A DNA stretch of 64,000 nt. Source: Zeugodacus cucurbitae. Taxonomy: Eukaryota > Arthropoda > Insecta > Diptera > Tephritidae. Under the pieces are notes generated by a model. That model saw only the letters and a list, made by a program, of their open reading frames with translations. It did not search any database and had not been told where the DNA came from. Shown here piece after piece: positions 1 through 11,989 of the stretch. The stretch covers positions 57,653,501 through 57,717,500 of the forward strand of contig NC_071667.1 of NCBI RefSeq assembly GCF_028554725.1. Reading direction: 5' to 3'. The translations under genes and the position numbers were made by a program. The stretch's first letter is position 1; each line of letters starts with the position of its first letter.

Positions 1-3000
1 TTTAAAAATATGAGTTAAACCATCGAGAGCTGAAATCAAATCCCAATCACAGCATTATATAAATCATTGGATTCTTTTTCCCATCAATTACACATCGAAA
101 ACCATTTTTCAAAATCGATAAGTATGTTTTTAGCTAGAAAAGCCTTCATAGAACTACAAAAACGTGGCCCACAACCATATCTACTAGGCTTAAAATATAC
201 TTAATTGGCCATTTATGAATTATGTGCCAAATAAGGCAGCTTACTATATTTTTATATGTTTACTCTCTAAAACAACCCACTGTGACCGGCTTGTCACACA
301 AGATACCATTTAAAGGCAGTGTTTCTTTACGGCGAGTTGTTGGTGTTGTCATATCGGGCGTAGGTGTTAGCATGGCTTTTGGCTTTTTAATGACCGCCGT
401 TTGTGGAGCAGCGGCAGCGACACGCTTAAAGAGTTTATAGCCGAGGCGCTTAAAATGCAATATACATACATACATAACAACCATTCTATGTCCATATAAA
501 TACTTACACTATATTTGCTAGCCACACATGCGAGTATGTATCGCCTTATGTGTTTATGTGCTGCTATATTTACTAGTTGATCGTGCGAAGCTATGCGGTG
601 TGGCATTAAATATTGAACGTTTTGTCGTCGTCTGCAACACATGCGGCTGAAATTAAACTGCATCGCATGCGACAGCTAAGTGCGGCGTGTGTGTAATTAA
701 AAGCAAGTTTTTTTTCACCTCTAATTCACTAGCAAAACACACGAGTACAATGTATAACGGATATGTATTACACAAACAATTACCTACAATTGACAGCAGA
801 GTATGATTATTTGCCAAAAGCGCCGCAAACCTGTTGCCACCAAATGCCATTGAGCCAGTGCCTACAAATACAATTGAAATGAAAAGCTACAACAATAACA
901 ACAATCATTTAGCACGTTTTTTTAGTGGCTCCAACAGCTGTATTTATTTCGCACAGCTTGCAACAGCACTCCAAGCATCACCTGTGGCATATAGAGATGT
1001 GTAATTTTTATGCCGTAGTTTATGTTTTAGTGCTCTTTTCCTGTTGCTTGAGTTTTTTTTTTATTTTTTTTTTTAATAGCGACACATTAAAATCCTCTAA
1101 ATCATTGCGCTTTTGACAATTATTGCACCTGACGACATGTTTCGCTGTTTACAACCAACTATCAATGTGTATATCTGTATGTATATAACGGTGTATTCAT
1201 CTACATTTGCAGCCTATGGTGCACTCGCATGCCTGTCACTCGACTCACACTTTAACTCACGTCTAAAATCTCAGCATTCCTGTCTGTGACTGTCTCTTTG
1301 TTTGTTTGTTGTATTTCTTCATCCAACTGTTTGTCCGTCCGTCCGTCCAGCTGTCTATCAAATCGGTTGCAACATGCCTGTACGACTTCGTATTTAAAGT
1401 TATCAACTCTTCTTGGTTGCGTTTTGGTGTATCTCATGTATACAGATATTATTTGTATAGATGTATGTGAGTTTGTGTTTATGCGGCATTTCACAAAAAG
1501 GAAAAGTTGTCAATAGCATTTATTTTGCGTTTGGCATAATTACGGTATCATTTGTCCGCAAGTTTTAAATGTTTGCGTGGATTTATTGCCGCAATTGCGC
1601 TTTAGCGGCGTGTCTCTTAAAAATATTTACAATTCTTTGAAAGTGAAAAGTAAGAGTTATCGCGCAGGAAAAGTGATTTTACGAAATTTTAACTGTCAGT
1701 TGTTCATTTCAATTAATAATACAGAAATTATATGACAATTGGTGATAGATCGATACAATTTATCATCTATATATGTATATATGGAACGGAATCTTAATAG
1801 GCTAAGCTTTTAGTAGATTTTAATTTTTTTCGTCGGATACGGGTAATTATTAAGTCAAGATAATATTTTCTACAATAACAGCTGCCGCAACTTCATATTT
1901 TGTGTATATGATCGCTGTTCTGAGAGAGCTTCGACCGTTACCAAAAAATTAAATTCAACAGAGATGCGTATTTAGATCCAACCAAGGAATCCCAACAGTT
2001 TTTCTGAAACATTTAATGCTACTAGAACCGCAACAATATCCAGTATGGAAAAATAGCAAAACAAACCTTTCGTATGTTTATATTCAACTACCGGGTGCAA
2101 CTGTGGCATACAAATTGGACAAATTTTTGAAATGTAAATGACGCAAAGTCGGCAACCCGGCAATATGAAAAATTAAAAACCTTTAATTGCTAAGATTTTT
2201 TTAAAATTCGAAAAAAATATGTTCGCTAACGGACTTGACTTCGTCGGTTCATCACGAGGGCTCGATAAGAGAATACAACGTCGATACTAATACAAAACCA
2301 ACGACTTATGTTATTTGAGGTTATGTGACTTTGGAGATCTTACATCAAATGTCTGCCAGAGCATCAAATGTCTCTCAGTTCATGAACTTGGAAGTTAGAA
2401 GTTTCCTTTATTGTTTTCCATGTTACTTTTACTAGTTAGAATCTGCAATGACTTGCAAGACATGGTTTTACCCAATTTCTCTCTTTTAAGATAGCTGAAT
2501 AGTCTTTCAATGAGTGATGAGGACGTTTGCTATGACCTGTTTAAATAAGACCTGTTACAATGTATTTGTAATGTAAAATATTCCGATATATTGCCTCAGT
2601 TGAATCAATCCTCGTTTCGAGTTTCTGAAAAAGGAAACATCTCTGACCAACTATTTTTGGAGTAAGAAAACAGCCGTCAAGAAAGGTTAAACGAGTACGA
2701 AGTAAGGGAAGCCAACATTAACGGTTCCCTGTACGGATACGTTTTACAAATAAATTCATATTGGTTCGCCATTTTGAATCTATGAAATTAACGTCAAATT
2801 CGTAAAAATCATAAATCAGCGACTGTGTAACGAGTTGCATGTGAATCTAAAGAATTAGAAAAAAAATTCGGCCATATTGGGTCCTACATTTCGAATTTTG
2901 AAAAACCGATTTCGGATTCATCCGTGATTCCGAAAACCCCAGTAGCTAGTTTCGGATCCGCCGGGTTTTTACTGTCCGTCATGTTGTTTTTTTTTTAAGT

Positions 3001-4567
3001 TATGTAAAAATCCTGATCTGATGGGATTCAGTGGATCTCGAATTCGGCTACAGTGACCCCAAAAACATTGTTCACACAAAATAAGACCCCTGGTCAGAAC
3101 CAAATTTTTTTTGTGTTGCTGTGTAATCCTCGTTGTATTAAAGCCTTAGAAGATATTGTGTTTTCAATAAATATGAATATCTTTTATTTTTTACGAAAGC
3201 TCATTTTACACAGCTCATTATCACGCTATAACACACACAAACACTCTAACTATCATCGCGTTCTACCTCAAAGACACCGTCGTACACTTGTTCTGGTTAA
3301 ATGACGCTTTAATTGTTGCTTTTGAGTGAGCGCTCCATATAATCACCTAATAAAGTAGCGTAAGCACACGAGTCATTTTCCATCAAAATAGAAGACGAAA
3401 ACAATTCCACACAAGTGAAAGTAGCGACGCACTCACACATGCTTATGTACATATGTATGTATATAAATGTTTTTAGGTAGGTCTGAGCCCGTTAGCAGCG
3501 TGTATTTGGCAGTTGTTGAGTGAATTATCGTTACGCTTTGCGTACTTATCACATTATTAAGAAAAGTTATTAAATATTCGACCCACTTTTAATGAGTGCT
3601 TACAACAACAAAAAAACAACAACAACAAAATCAAAGAATCAATACTTACCTAGGATGGTGCGTGCTGGTCAAGTGACAGACGAAAAGAAAACAAAAACAA
3701 TTGTGAAAATATCGGCCTAATATATGAAAATTCGATGAGGCACTTGTTGATTTCAAAATCATATTCAAGCAGCCACTCAATCTTCACTGCAATAACAATA
3801 ACAACAATAAGTGTTTAAAATGAAAAATTTGTAACGAAAAAAATCTTAAGAAAATAAAATTGCACTTTTCGGTACTTCAAACCAGCACGAGATGCAATTT
3901 CGAAGATATATGTATGCGCTCGTATTGTGCAAGCAACAACATATGTTTGTATGTATGTACTGTGTGCCAACGCATGTTGTAAGCACTTAATAAAGTATTT
4001 CATTCACTCGTTTATTTTGTTGTTGCTTATCTGCTTGCCCCTAGTGTCGAATTGGTGCTGCTTCTTCTTCACCTTAGTGAAATCGAAAACAGTGTTTCAT
4101 GTGGAAAAAATTGTCGATTTTGATATTTTTTTTTAAGTATTTGCATGCCCAACACACATACATACATATTAAAAATTAGTTCAGAATTCATGTGAATTAG
4201 GTAAGTAGGCGAAAATTACACAATTTTTTAAATATTACTCATATATGTATATACACAAATGAGTAAAGCCCTTTCAACGGACGTGTTTATATTGTGTAGT
4301 AATTACATTTTGATTGGGTCAAGAGGCCACTTATTTTATTGCTTTGTGAAATACTAATATTTTATTTTACTGTTAGTTGAACATTGGTCGAGCAATTATG
4401 TTGATAAGGAGAGTCTCTCTAAGTTTCTACATTTGTATTTTTTTAGAGTATTACAAGTGCTTTTGAGTTAAGAAATTCATAACTGCTTAAATACGAAAAT
4501 TGTATTGAAAATACTCACTTTATCTCTCAATAACAATATTCGATTAAAAAAATATCAATAGTTCAGT
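1..4567. other. non-coding DNA, nothing recognised
   Basis: No exon, RNA gene or transposon that I can recognise. The stretch is AT-rich with homopolymer runs, short TATG/TACA simple repeats and a GTCC tetranucleotide run near 1335-1350. All open frames are short and have no recognisable domain. It is probably intronic or intergenic DNA of an insect genome. Confidence 0.6.
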
Positions 4568-4836
4568 GTATAAAAAGACAGCGGCTACGCTGGCTAGGTC
4601 ATATTATTCGAATGGTCGAAAGCACTCCAGCTCTGAAAGTGTTCAAAGCAGTACCCGCCGGTGGAAGCCGAGGAATATCAAGACTTCGATTCCCTTGGAA
4701 AGACCAGGTGGAGAAGGATCTGGCTGCACTTGGTATCACGAATTGGCGCCAAAAGGAAAAATGAATGGCTTGCTGTTGTTAACTCGGCTATAACCGCATA
4801 TGCGGTGTCTACGCCAGTAAAGAAGAAGAAAGTGGC
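4568..4836 (+). mobile_element. RTE-type LINE, 5'-truncated fragment (copy 1)
   Basis: Translation in broken frames gives the C-terminal tail of a non-LTR reverse transcriptase: RQRLRWLGHIIRM, ALKVFKAVPAGGSR, WKDQVEKDLAALGITNWRQ. The same tail occurs at 27.2, 32.8 and 42.8 kb. The copy ends in CGCCAGTAAAGAAGAAGAA, a GAA microsatellite tail of the kind RTE-clade LINEs use instead of poly(A). It is 5'-truncated and frameshifted, so not active. The clade is inferred from the RWLGHVVRM-type C-terminus and the tail, not from a full-length RT domain. Confidence 0.75.
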
Positions 4837-4999
4837 AACTAAAATTCGTTAAATTTGAATTTGCTACGACTAGTAATTAGTTGAACAAAAATAATAGGTG
4901 TAAGGTTTCAAGATCTCTTAAATCATGGGACGACAGTTGTAGTTCGTTCGAACTTTTGAAGTCTTTTGAATCCTGACCTTAACTCGAGTGATAAAAGTA

Positions 5000-5580
5000 A
5001 AGTATTGACTCAATTAAAATTTTGGCGATGAAACTCCATCCAGTACCAGTGTTTATCGATGGTATAATGAATTCAATCGAGGTCGTAGATCACTCCAATA
5101 TACATTTCGTGTAGGTCGTCCAAAATCAGTTGTTGTTCCGGAATTTGTTCACACTGGATCCAACACATGTTGTCAATTCCTCTAAAAAAAGGTCAATTGG
5201 TCGAGAGTAGTCGACTGTATGGGTGTTCCAAGATAAGCCGAATCCAACAAAAGTTGCTAACGTACGAAGTTTTTCCAAGCAAATGATTATCTGCTTTTTT
5301 GGAAAAACTGGATATGAAATCATGAGCATTTAAAATATCGATTTGTCATCAAAGTCATCCACCGTATAATCCTGAATTGGCACCGAAAGATTTCCCCGAA
5401 TAGTCTAAGTTGTCAACGTTTTTCGACACCTGAAGAGACGTTTGGTGCATTCAGAACATATTTTGGAGACATCTCAATTAGAGTGGCAAAAGTACTTCGA
5501 CAACTGGTTGAAACGCATGCAAAAGTGTATTGATCTTAATGGAGAATATTTTGAAAAGCAATAAAGCGCTTTAGCGTAGT
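5000..5580 (+). pseudogene. mariner transposase relic, internally deleted
   Basis: Conceptual translation shows a mariner N-terminal helix-turn-helix piece (GDETPSSTSVYRWYNEFNRG, then GRPKSVVVPE), a middle piece (PTKVANVRSFSKQMIICFFG, in shifted frames) and the C-terminus (FDNWLKRMQKCIDLNGEYFE). The catalytic core between them is largely missing, and there are several stops and frame changes. This is the usual state of an old mariner copy. It lies just downstream of the RTE fragment, so two insertions abut. No clear terminal inverted repeats were found. Confidence 0.8.
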
Positions 5581-7823
5581 TTTCTAGGCAATTCCTCTTC
5601 AAAATACAGCACCGTTTCCCAATTATTCTACAATCAGTAGTACCATCCACTCATATAAAAAATACCCTCCCAATTATGGAAATATTTCAACGAGGATTCT
5701 ATATTATTTTTCTTTTGATGAGAAGTAGTAAACCTAACCTCACAACTGCATGCTTTCCATATATGTTATATAGACAACGTCACATGCTATTATTATCATC
5801 CACACAATGGCAGATACTTTCTTTTGCGCAACAAGTTTTATTTGAACTCCAACAACAAAAATTCGCCAACCATTGTTTGTGTATCCGCAAATTATGTTCT
5901 TTACCGTTAAACGTATTGTCGCATATTCCCATAATAGCCTATGGCATCCTTGGCTAGTACAAAGAAATTCAATTTCCAATAGGTGCTCGATTACTCTTCG
6001 GTGTCCCATAAAAGGTAATGACTACGCGCAGCGCTGTAGCTTCACCTCGTGCATCGCGAAATTTCATTAAGTCTCCAAGAAGTAAACAACTATTGCTTGG
6101 CGTGCCCTTTTCTGTACGTACAGAATGAACGACTGTGCGCTTAGCCGGGAACCGCTTGACGACCAGACATGCTTTCCCCGACTAGACGGTGGCGAAATAG
6201 AAATAGCTTTGCCGCAGCAGCAGTCGCTTCCGCTTCGGGCAAACCGAATGGAGAGCAGCAAAAGTCGCATATTGCAAAATCGCCATAAATAACTCAACGA
6301 AAATGGAAGAAAGCTTAGCTGCAATCTGTGTGGAGTACGCGTATTGTTCGTTGCTCTCAGGGAAAATTGCGCTACAGACGGCCATTCTAATGTATGTACA
6401 AATGTATGCAAGTGCTGAGGCATATGGGTGGTCATGGCGTTAAAGTCGCCTTTGCAATTGTATGAGCTGCGCCATGTGCGAGCCATTTGTGTACGAGCCT
6501 GTTGAAAAAGGAATTAAACGTGGTGGTGACATAAAAGGTTTCAGACCGTTAGACGATTAAGTGCCATTCTTGTGGCTCTTCTTCTTGGTTCAGCAGATAC
6601 CCGCAATACTAACCACTGAGTTAGAGCTAGAGTAGTGAAGAGTTATTACATACGGAAAATTTACAACACCATAATTTCCTCATCATTGGTTAAGCGGCTT
6701 TTAACACATTTTCTGCGCCGTGAGGCAATATAATGGGAAAACATATTTATATCAAGGGAATAGACCCACTGACAGCTAATCAGTAACGACTTAATATGTC
6801 TCGTGAGATGGTTTGCGAATTTTCTGGAAGTCTACGAGGCATCGGAAAATAAGAAAAAAAAAAGAATAACTTTCCAGTGATGCCTAGTACTATTAAGTTA
6901 ATCTAAGGTCGATTTGCAACTGCAATTAGCGAGCCTAATAACGGTAAATTTTTTCATCTACATAAAATTTTCCCTCTGAAATTCTTTCGGAATGCTGATA
7001 TGACAATAGTTTCTGGCCATATCTAAACCTATGTCAGTGCCGATTAAGAAGAGTCAGCACCGTAGTTATAGGAAAAGAGTCTTTCATGGGCTTATTCCTC
7101 TAGGATAAACTTCAGCTTCTCGAAGAGACTGATATGCAACTCTTCTCTTTACTTTTCTGAAAATATTCTTGCATCGTTTCCAATCAGTTGCCAACCGTTG
7201 TACGTATGAGTATTTCTAAAACACACCTACAAGCTGCTATTATTTCAATTTAAACTTTTATATTTTTCTTCCAACGTCAACAGACGCTTTGTGACTAATT
7301 CCACATTATTGCCCATGTCGACGTCAAAGCGCCGCGTCACACCGCCATCATTGACATAATATTAACATCTCGCTTGTCATGAAGCGGAAAATCCTTTAAC
7401 AGATCAAGCTATGTTGACAACACTAGAGTTGCGATTATTATCAGTCATAATCCATGATATGTGTGCAAGCATGTACTTATGTCTTAAGTCTAACGTATGT
7501 TTTTGTAAGAAATCGTCTTTGTTAGTTGCTATTGTTGTGTTGTAGTGAATCAACGCGATATGGTTGTAATCAACCGCGTCACCAAGAACATGGCTAATCG
7601 CATGTTGCAATGCTCTAGCCAAGGTATTTACAACTCTATTAGCATGAGGATTTTAAGCTTTATGGCAGCTAAGCCATTAGCAGTATTTAGTAGCGATTCG
7701 CAACGATACTATGCAAATGACAGACTGAGCTTCAATGCTGGACAATTAAGATTCCGAAATGGCCTTGAAAATGTCAAGAAGAATAAAAAATTTAATATAT
7801 GTATTGATTGTTTTTATTAGTAA
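5581..7823. other. non-coding DNA, nothing recognised
   Basis: No gene, RNA or element recognised. A somewhat GC-richer patch at about 6010-6490 has a 139-codon open frame on the minus strand without any familiar motif; I do not regard it as coding. Confidence 0.5.
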
Positions 7824-8152
7824 GTAGCAAACCACTCCGGCTTCGCACGGGCTTAAACAAACATTTCAAAAGTTATAAGTTTTTATGGGTTCATTTTAAA
7901 AAAGTACAATGAGGAAAATTCGAACATGAAATTATATTATATTTGCAATGAGCTCAAACTTGATCTTTTTGATACCCTCATCTGGGAACTATTTCCAGAA
8001 AGTTGAGATTCTAGCAATAAATATAGCCTATGTTACTCGGGGCGAATGTAGCTTTCCAATGGTGAACGAATTTGAAATCGGCACAGTAGTTTTCGAGTTT
8101 ATTCAATACACACATACATACAAATCGTTCCTTTTTATAATAGTAGTATAGA
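7824..8152 (-). mobile_element. non-autonomous Helitron, copy 1
   Basis: On the minus strand the element begins with TCTATACTACTATTATAAA and ends near GCGAAGCCGGAGTGGTTTGC, the same two ends as the longer copy at 13,969-14,564, which closes in CTAG. A 5' TC and a 3' CTRR end, with no terminal inverted repeat and no target duplication, are the hallmarks of Helitrons. The 3' terminal CTAG is degraded here. No Rep/helicase coding sequence is present, so it would depend on an autonomous partner elsewhere. Confidence 0.65.
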
Positions 8153-8167
8153 CATATATATATACAC

Positions 8168-8317
8168 GCAGGTTCTGAATTCACTTCCGAGTGAAATTCA
8201 AGCAAATTCACTTTTAATCCGATATTTGGTATATTTGGTGTACTGAATTTCGATTTTAATTTTCAAATTACAATTTTTTTTTTAATTTTCATCTTTCACT
8301 CAGATTCCAGAACCTGC
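8168..8317. mobile_element. MITE-like palindromic element, about 150 bp
   Basis: The two ends are imperfect inverted repeats: GCAGGTTCTGAATTC at the left and, on the other strand, GCAGGTTCTGGAATC at the right, with a second matching block GAGTGAAA inside both arms. The interior is AT-rich and non-coding. It sits directly next to Helitron copy 1. I could not find a convincing target-site duplication, so the superfamily is left open. Confidence 0.5.
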
Positions 8318-8754
8318 CTGATAATTATATATTTTTCTGTTATCTGTTTTATTTATATGTACTTTCCACTGGTACGCTTTTTTATTGGCAATTTTGTCAT
8401 AGCTTTCCATTGACACAGTCTATTTCACTTTATTAATCTCTGCCCTTGGAGAAGCATTTTCAAATTTGATCGGGTAAAGGCAACTCTTGTTCTGGCTCTG
8501 ATAGACTACTGAACTCTTTTAATAACTTCAATATTTTTCATTTGTGCAATTCGTCAAGATATCATCCGACAATGACATATTCCTCCATGTTTCAAACCGA
8601 CTGCTAATTCATTTTTATCAAAATCTTTTTCAAGTCAGAAATGTACCTCGAAGAAGAATACTTGTCGAAAAAGAAATCTTTCCCTAGTTCTATGTGGAAT
8701 CCAATTCATGGCGAGAGCCATTTTTTACCCCTTGAAATATATGTACATAGTTTT

Positions 8755-9672
8755 ATACTCTCTTAATGAAACTTGGAACACGTGTTCCTTGGCACCATAA
8801 GAAGGTTAAGTTCGAATATGGGCGGAATCGGACCACTGCCACGCCCACAAAATGGCGATAACCAAAAACACATAAAGAGCTATAACTAAGCCATAAATAA
8901 AGTTATGAAAATAAAATTTGGAACATAGGATCGCATTAGGGAGGGGTAATGGTTTGAATGTAATTTTTTTGGAAAAGTGGGCGTGACCCCGCCCCCAAAT
9001 AGGTTTTTTGTATATATCTTGCAAACCAATAAAGTTATATAAACCAAACTTTCTGCAGTCGCTTCTTTTAGCCGTTTCCTTATGCAGTCCAAAAATGAAA
9101 GAAATCGGATAATAACCACACCCACCTCCAATACAAAGGTTAGGTTGAAAATGACTAAAAGTGCGTTAACTCACTAACGAGAAACGTCAGAAACACCAAA
9201 TTTTACATAAGAAATAGCAGAAGGAAGCTGCACTCAGATTTTTTTTACAAAATGGAAAATGGGCCCACTTATGGGTCAAAAACCATATCTCAAGAACTAC
9301 TCGACAGATTTCAATGAAATTCGGTATATAACACGTTCTTGACACCCTGATGACACTGGTGGAATATGGGCGAAATCGGTTCACAACTACGCCTACTTCC
9401 CATTTAACTCAATTTTGAATCCTTCTGATTCGTTCACTTTATAATGTATATATAAGGAACCTATAAAGATAGCGAAATAAAACTTTACACAAATATTGTA
9501 TTTGAGCTGTGACATCACTTGTGGAAAAATTGTCAAAATTGAACCATGACTTTTAAAGGCCCCTGATATCAAACATGAAGAACTCCTAAGGGTAATTTTT
9601 CACCGTAAATATAGGTAGATCTCTAAATAAATTGCGAAAGTATAAAGTATTCGGTTGCACCCGAACTTAGCC
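8755..9672 (+). repeat. dispersed hairpin-ended repeat, family B, copy 1
   Basis: Non-coding repeat found three times in the window (also 51,690-52,625 inverted, and 54,150-54,620). Shared landmarks are a block with GGACCACTGCCACGCCCAC, one with CAACCTAACCTTTG (minus strand), one with TTTCATTGAAATC-type sequence, and a terminal block with CGGTTGCACCCGAACTTAG. The terminal block can form a small hairpin (TTCGG, loop, CCGAA). No protein-coding remnant is visible. The class is unknown to me; similar dispersed sequences are common in higher flies. Confidence 0.6.
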
Positions 9673-11718
9673 TTGATGATTTGCGAAAACAAAAGATTTA
9701 AGCAACGAACTTCTCTTAAATTTTTTATGATTTGTCATTTAGGAACTTATTTTTGGGGATTCATAACCTATTTTGAAAATGGAAACTGAAAAAAAAAGTG
9801 AAGCAGAAAAAAGTGGTATGGACTCACTTCTATTAATATTGAATTGTTGAAGACCTTCTGTTGCAGAATCCTTAACACATTACCTGCCAATCTGTTTTGA
9901 CGAAATTCTTCCCCGGGTTCAAGCACGTTTTTTGTTATAAACTAGTGTAAACCGGGTATATATTTAATTCTTTACTGTTCTCGGAAGGTTTTGCGGCTTA
10001 TTTCGGGTTTTAAAGTTTTTTTTAAGCGATTTTATGCGACTTGGCACCCTATGAATTTTCATGTGTCACACGAAAACGTACGACAGGCAACGTGTTAAAG
10101 GATTTATATCTTATTTCCGAGTTTTTATTTAATATTAATTTAATTATAAAAGAGGGTACGTAGAAATTAAATCATAATTTAATTATGTTATAGATATTAT
10201 AGAATGAAAAAAAGTATTTTTACAGTAAATATTTCAAATAACTGTTATTGCAAAAAATAAATTGAGTAATTACTGACACATACGCATACCAAATGTGATT
10301 GGATTCGCGTCTGTTTTCGATTTTCATTCAACTGTGCAAACCAACAAATGTCTGTAATGATAAAATCATGGCAAATAATGTCAAACTTTGACCAACTGTT
10401 GCATGCGATAATCTTTGCATTGTTTACAAAGTGCAAACATTTTTGTTTTTGTACCACGTGTCCAAAGTGCGCACACCACTCGGACAGTCTAAGCGCATTA
10501 CGAATTTCATATGCTGCTATGTACAGTATACCGACCCCTGTCCATACACAGTCGGAAAAATTCATGAAGTATGAGCTGTGCGCATGCGCGTGTACACATG
10601 AATGTCAAATACATCAGACGCAACTGTCAGTCAGTCAGTTGAGCGGTTAAGCAGTTGGGCAGTTAGACTGCAACTGTTGGTTGCAGTTAGTTGCACTACT
10701 TCAAGGCACTTCGGTGTGGCGCGCTGTAAAGTTGGACTTGAGGAGGCGGTGTTGCGACATAACTGCACTACGAAGGTGGTAAACACATACGAGTGGTGAA
10801 ACGAACATATTAATTTGCATGTGAGCGTTAAAAGGCGCGAGTGAAGGCAGCAACAAGGGTTTAAGTTACGTTAAGTCCGCCGTCACATGTCAAAGCTTAT
10901 TTTGTTGCGTGTGGAATTCGGTCAAGTGCCCGCTTGGCGTGCAGCAGCGGTGGCGACGGTGGCGACGGCTGCTTCTGACTGGCTGTCATGCAACATTGGC
11001 AGCTTGTCATGTGTTCGCCAGTATGTATGTGTGTGTGTGTTTTCGCGCATGCGTGTGTGCGTCTCATTAGGTATTGGCGTTGAAGTTGCACGCATTGCCA
11101 ATATGTCATTCATTAATTTGCTGCCGTTTGACGTTTTTGCTCTCGGCGATTTTGGTTTTTCTCTAACCATTCGTGCGCTTTGCTGAAGCTGTAGTTCAGC
11201 TGTAATAAATAAACAACTTGCTTATAAGCGTTGGCACACACTTTTGTTTGTCTATTGTGTACTTAAGTGGCTGGCTTTTCATTTACAGCAACTAATGAGT
11301 TTCGAAAATGCGCTAAAAACACAAAAATTTTAAATATGTGTAATTGCTTTTAAATATGTTTCGGTTTTTGTTTATTTATAAAAAGAAGACTTAGTTTAAC
11401 GACCTGAGTGTATTATAAATATTGTATGGCCCGCAGGGGAGCTAAATGTCACTAGGTGTTTGTTTTATCCGAGGCTTCTTTATTATGGTTTTGTTGATAA
11501 GGTTTAAGGTTGACAGGTTATCAGCCTATCTATCCGATTCATGGGTAGAGGTATAGACTGCAGTCTCCAGACCTCCTATCAAGTATCCAGCCAAGTAATT
11601 GTGTTGTTTTCGCAATCGAATTTACGCCTTTATTTGTCTGGTCTTTAATCGGTCGCCAGAGCCTAGGATACCACGCGTATGTAAAGTTAACAATTGGATG
11701 ACAGGGACCATTTAAATA
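9673..11718. other. non-coding DNA; GC-richer patch 10,560-11,190
   Basis: No recognised gene. The patch from about 10,560 to 11,190 is less AT-rich than its surroundings and contains tandem GTCA units (10,627-10,638) and GGTGGCGAC repeats (10,950-10,966). It may be a regulatory or untranslated segment, but no coding signature or convincing core promoter was found. Confidence 0.4.
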
Positions 11719-11885
11719 CAGTTGAATAACTCGAACTGCTACAACTCGAAGTTCCCCATAACTCGAACTCTTGAATTGGTAATAGAAGTCAAATTTCATA
11801 CAAATTACCCTTCGTAACTCGGAAGTCTCTCTAACTCGAAGTTTTTTTGTGGATTATGGTGATTCGAGTTAGGGAAGTTCAACTG
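11719..11885 (-). mobile_element. pogo-like deletion derivative, copy A
   Basis: Ends are CAGTTGAATAACTCGAA at the left and CAGTTGAACTTCCCTAACTC on the opposite strand at the right. The ACTCGAAGTT motif recurs internally. It has the same termini as the longer copies at 21,879 and 29,966, in reverse orientation. A TA precedes the left end; the right-hand TA has decayed. CAGT termini with TA target duplications fit the pogo/Tigger group of Tc1/mariner elements. Confidence 0.7.
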
Positions 11886-11989
11886 TCTATTCGCTTTTCC
11901 ATTCATGTCTTTTTTATTATCCGATTATTCTGAGATATATCCAATATATTTTAGCATCCGACAAGCTGAAAAAGAAAAAGCACTAAATA

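Noticed and set aside
6067..6486. 139-codon open frame on the minus strand
   Set aside because: No recognisable motif, no splice or start context, overlapping open frames on the same strand; likely chance.
10627..10640. Tandem TCAGTC initiator-like words
   Set aside because: None has a DPE match at +28 to +32 or a TATA box at the right distance; they look like a short GTCA tandem repeat.
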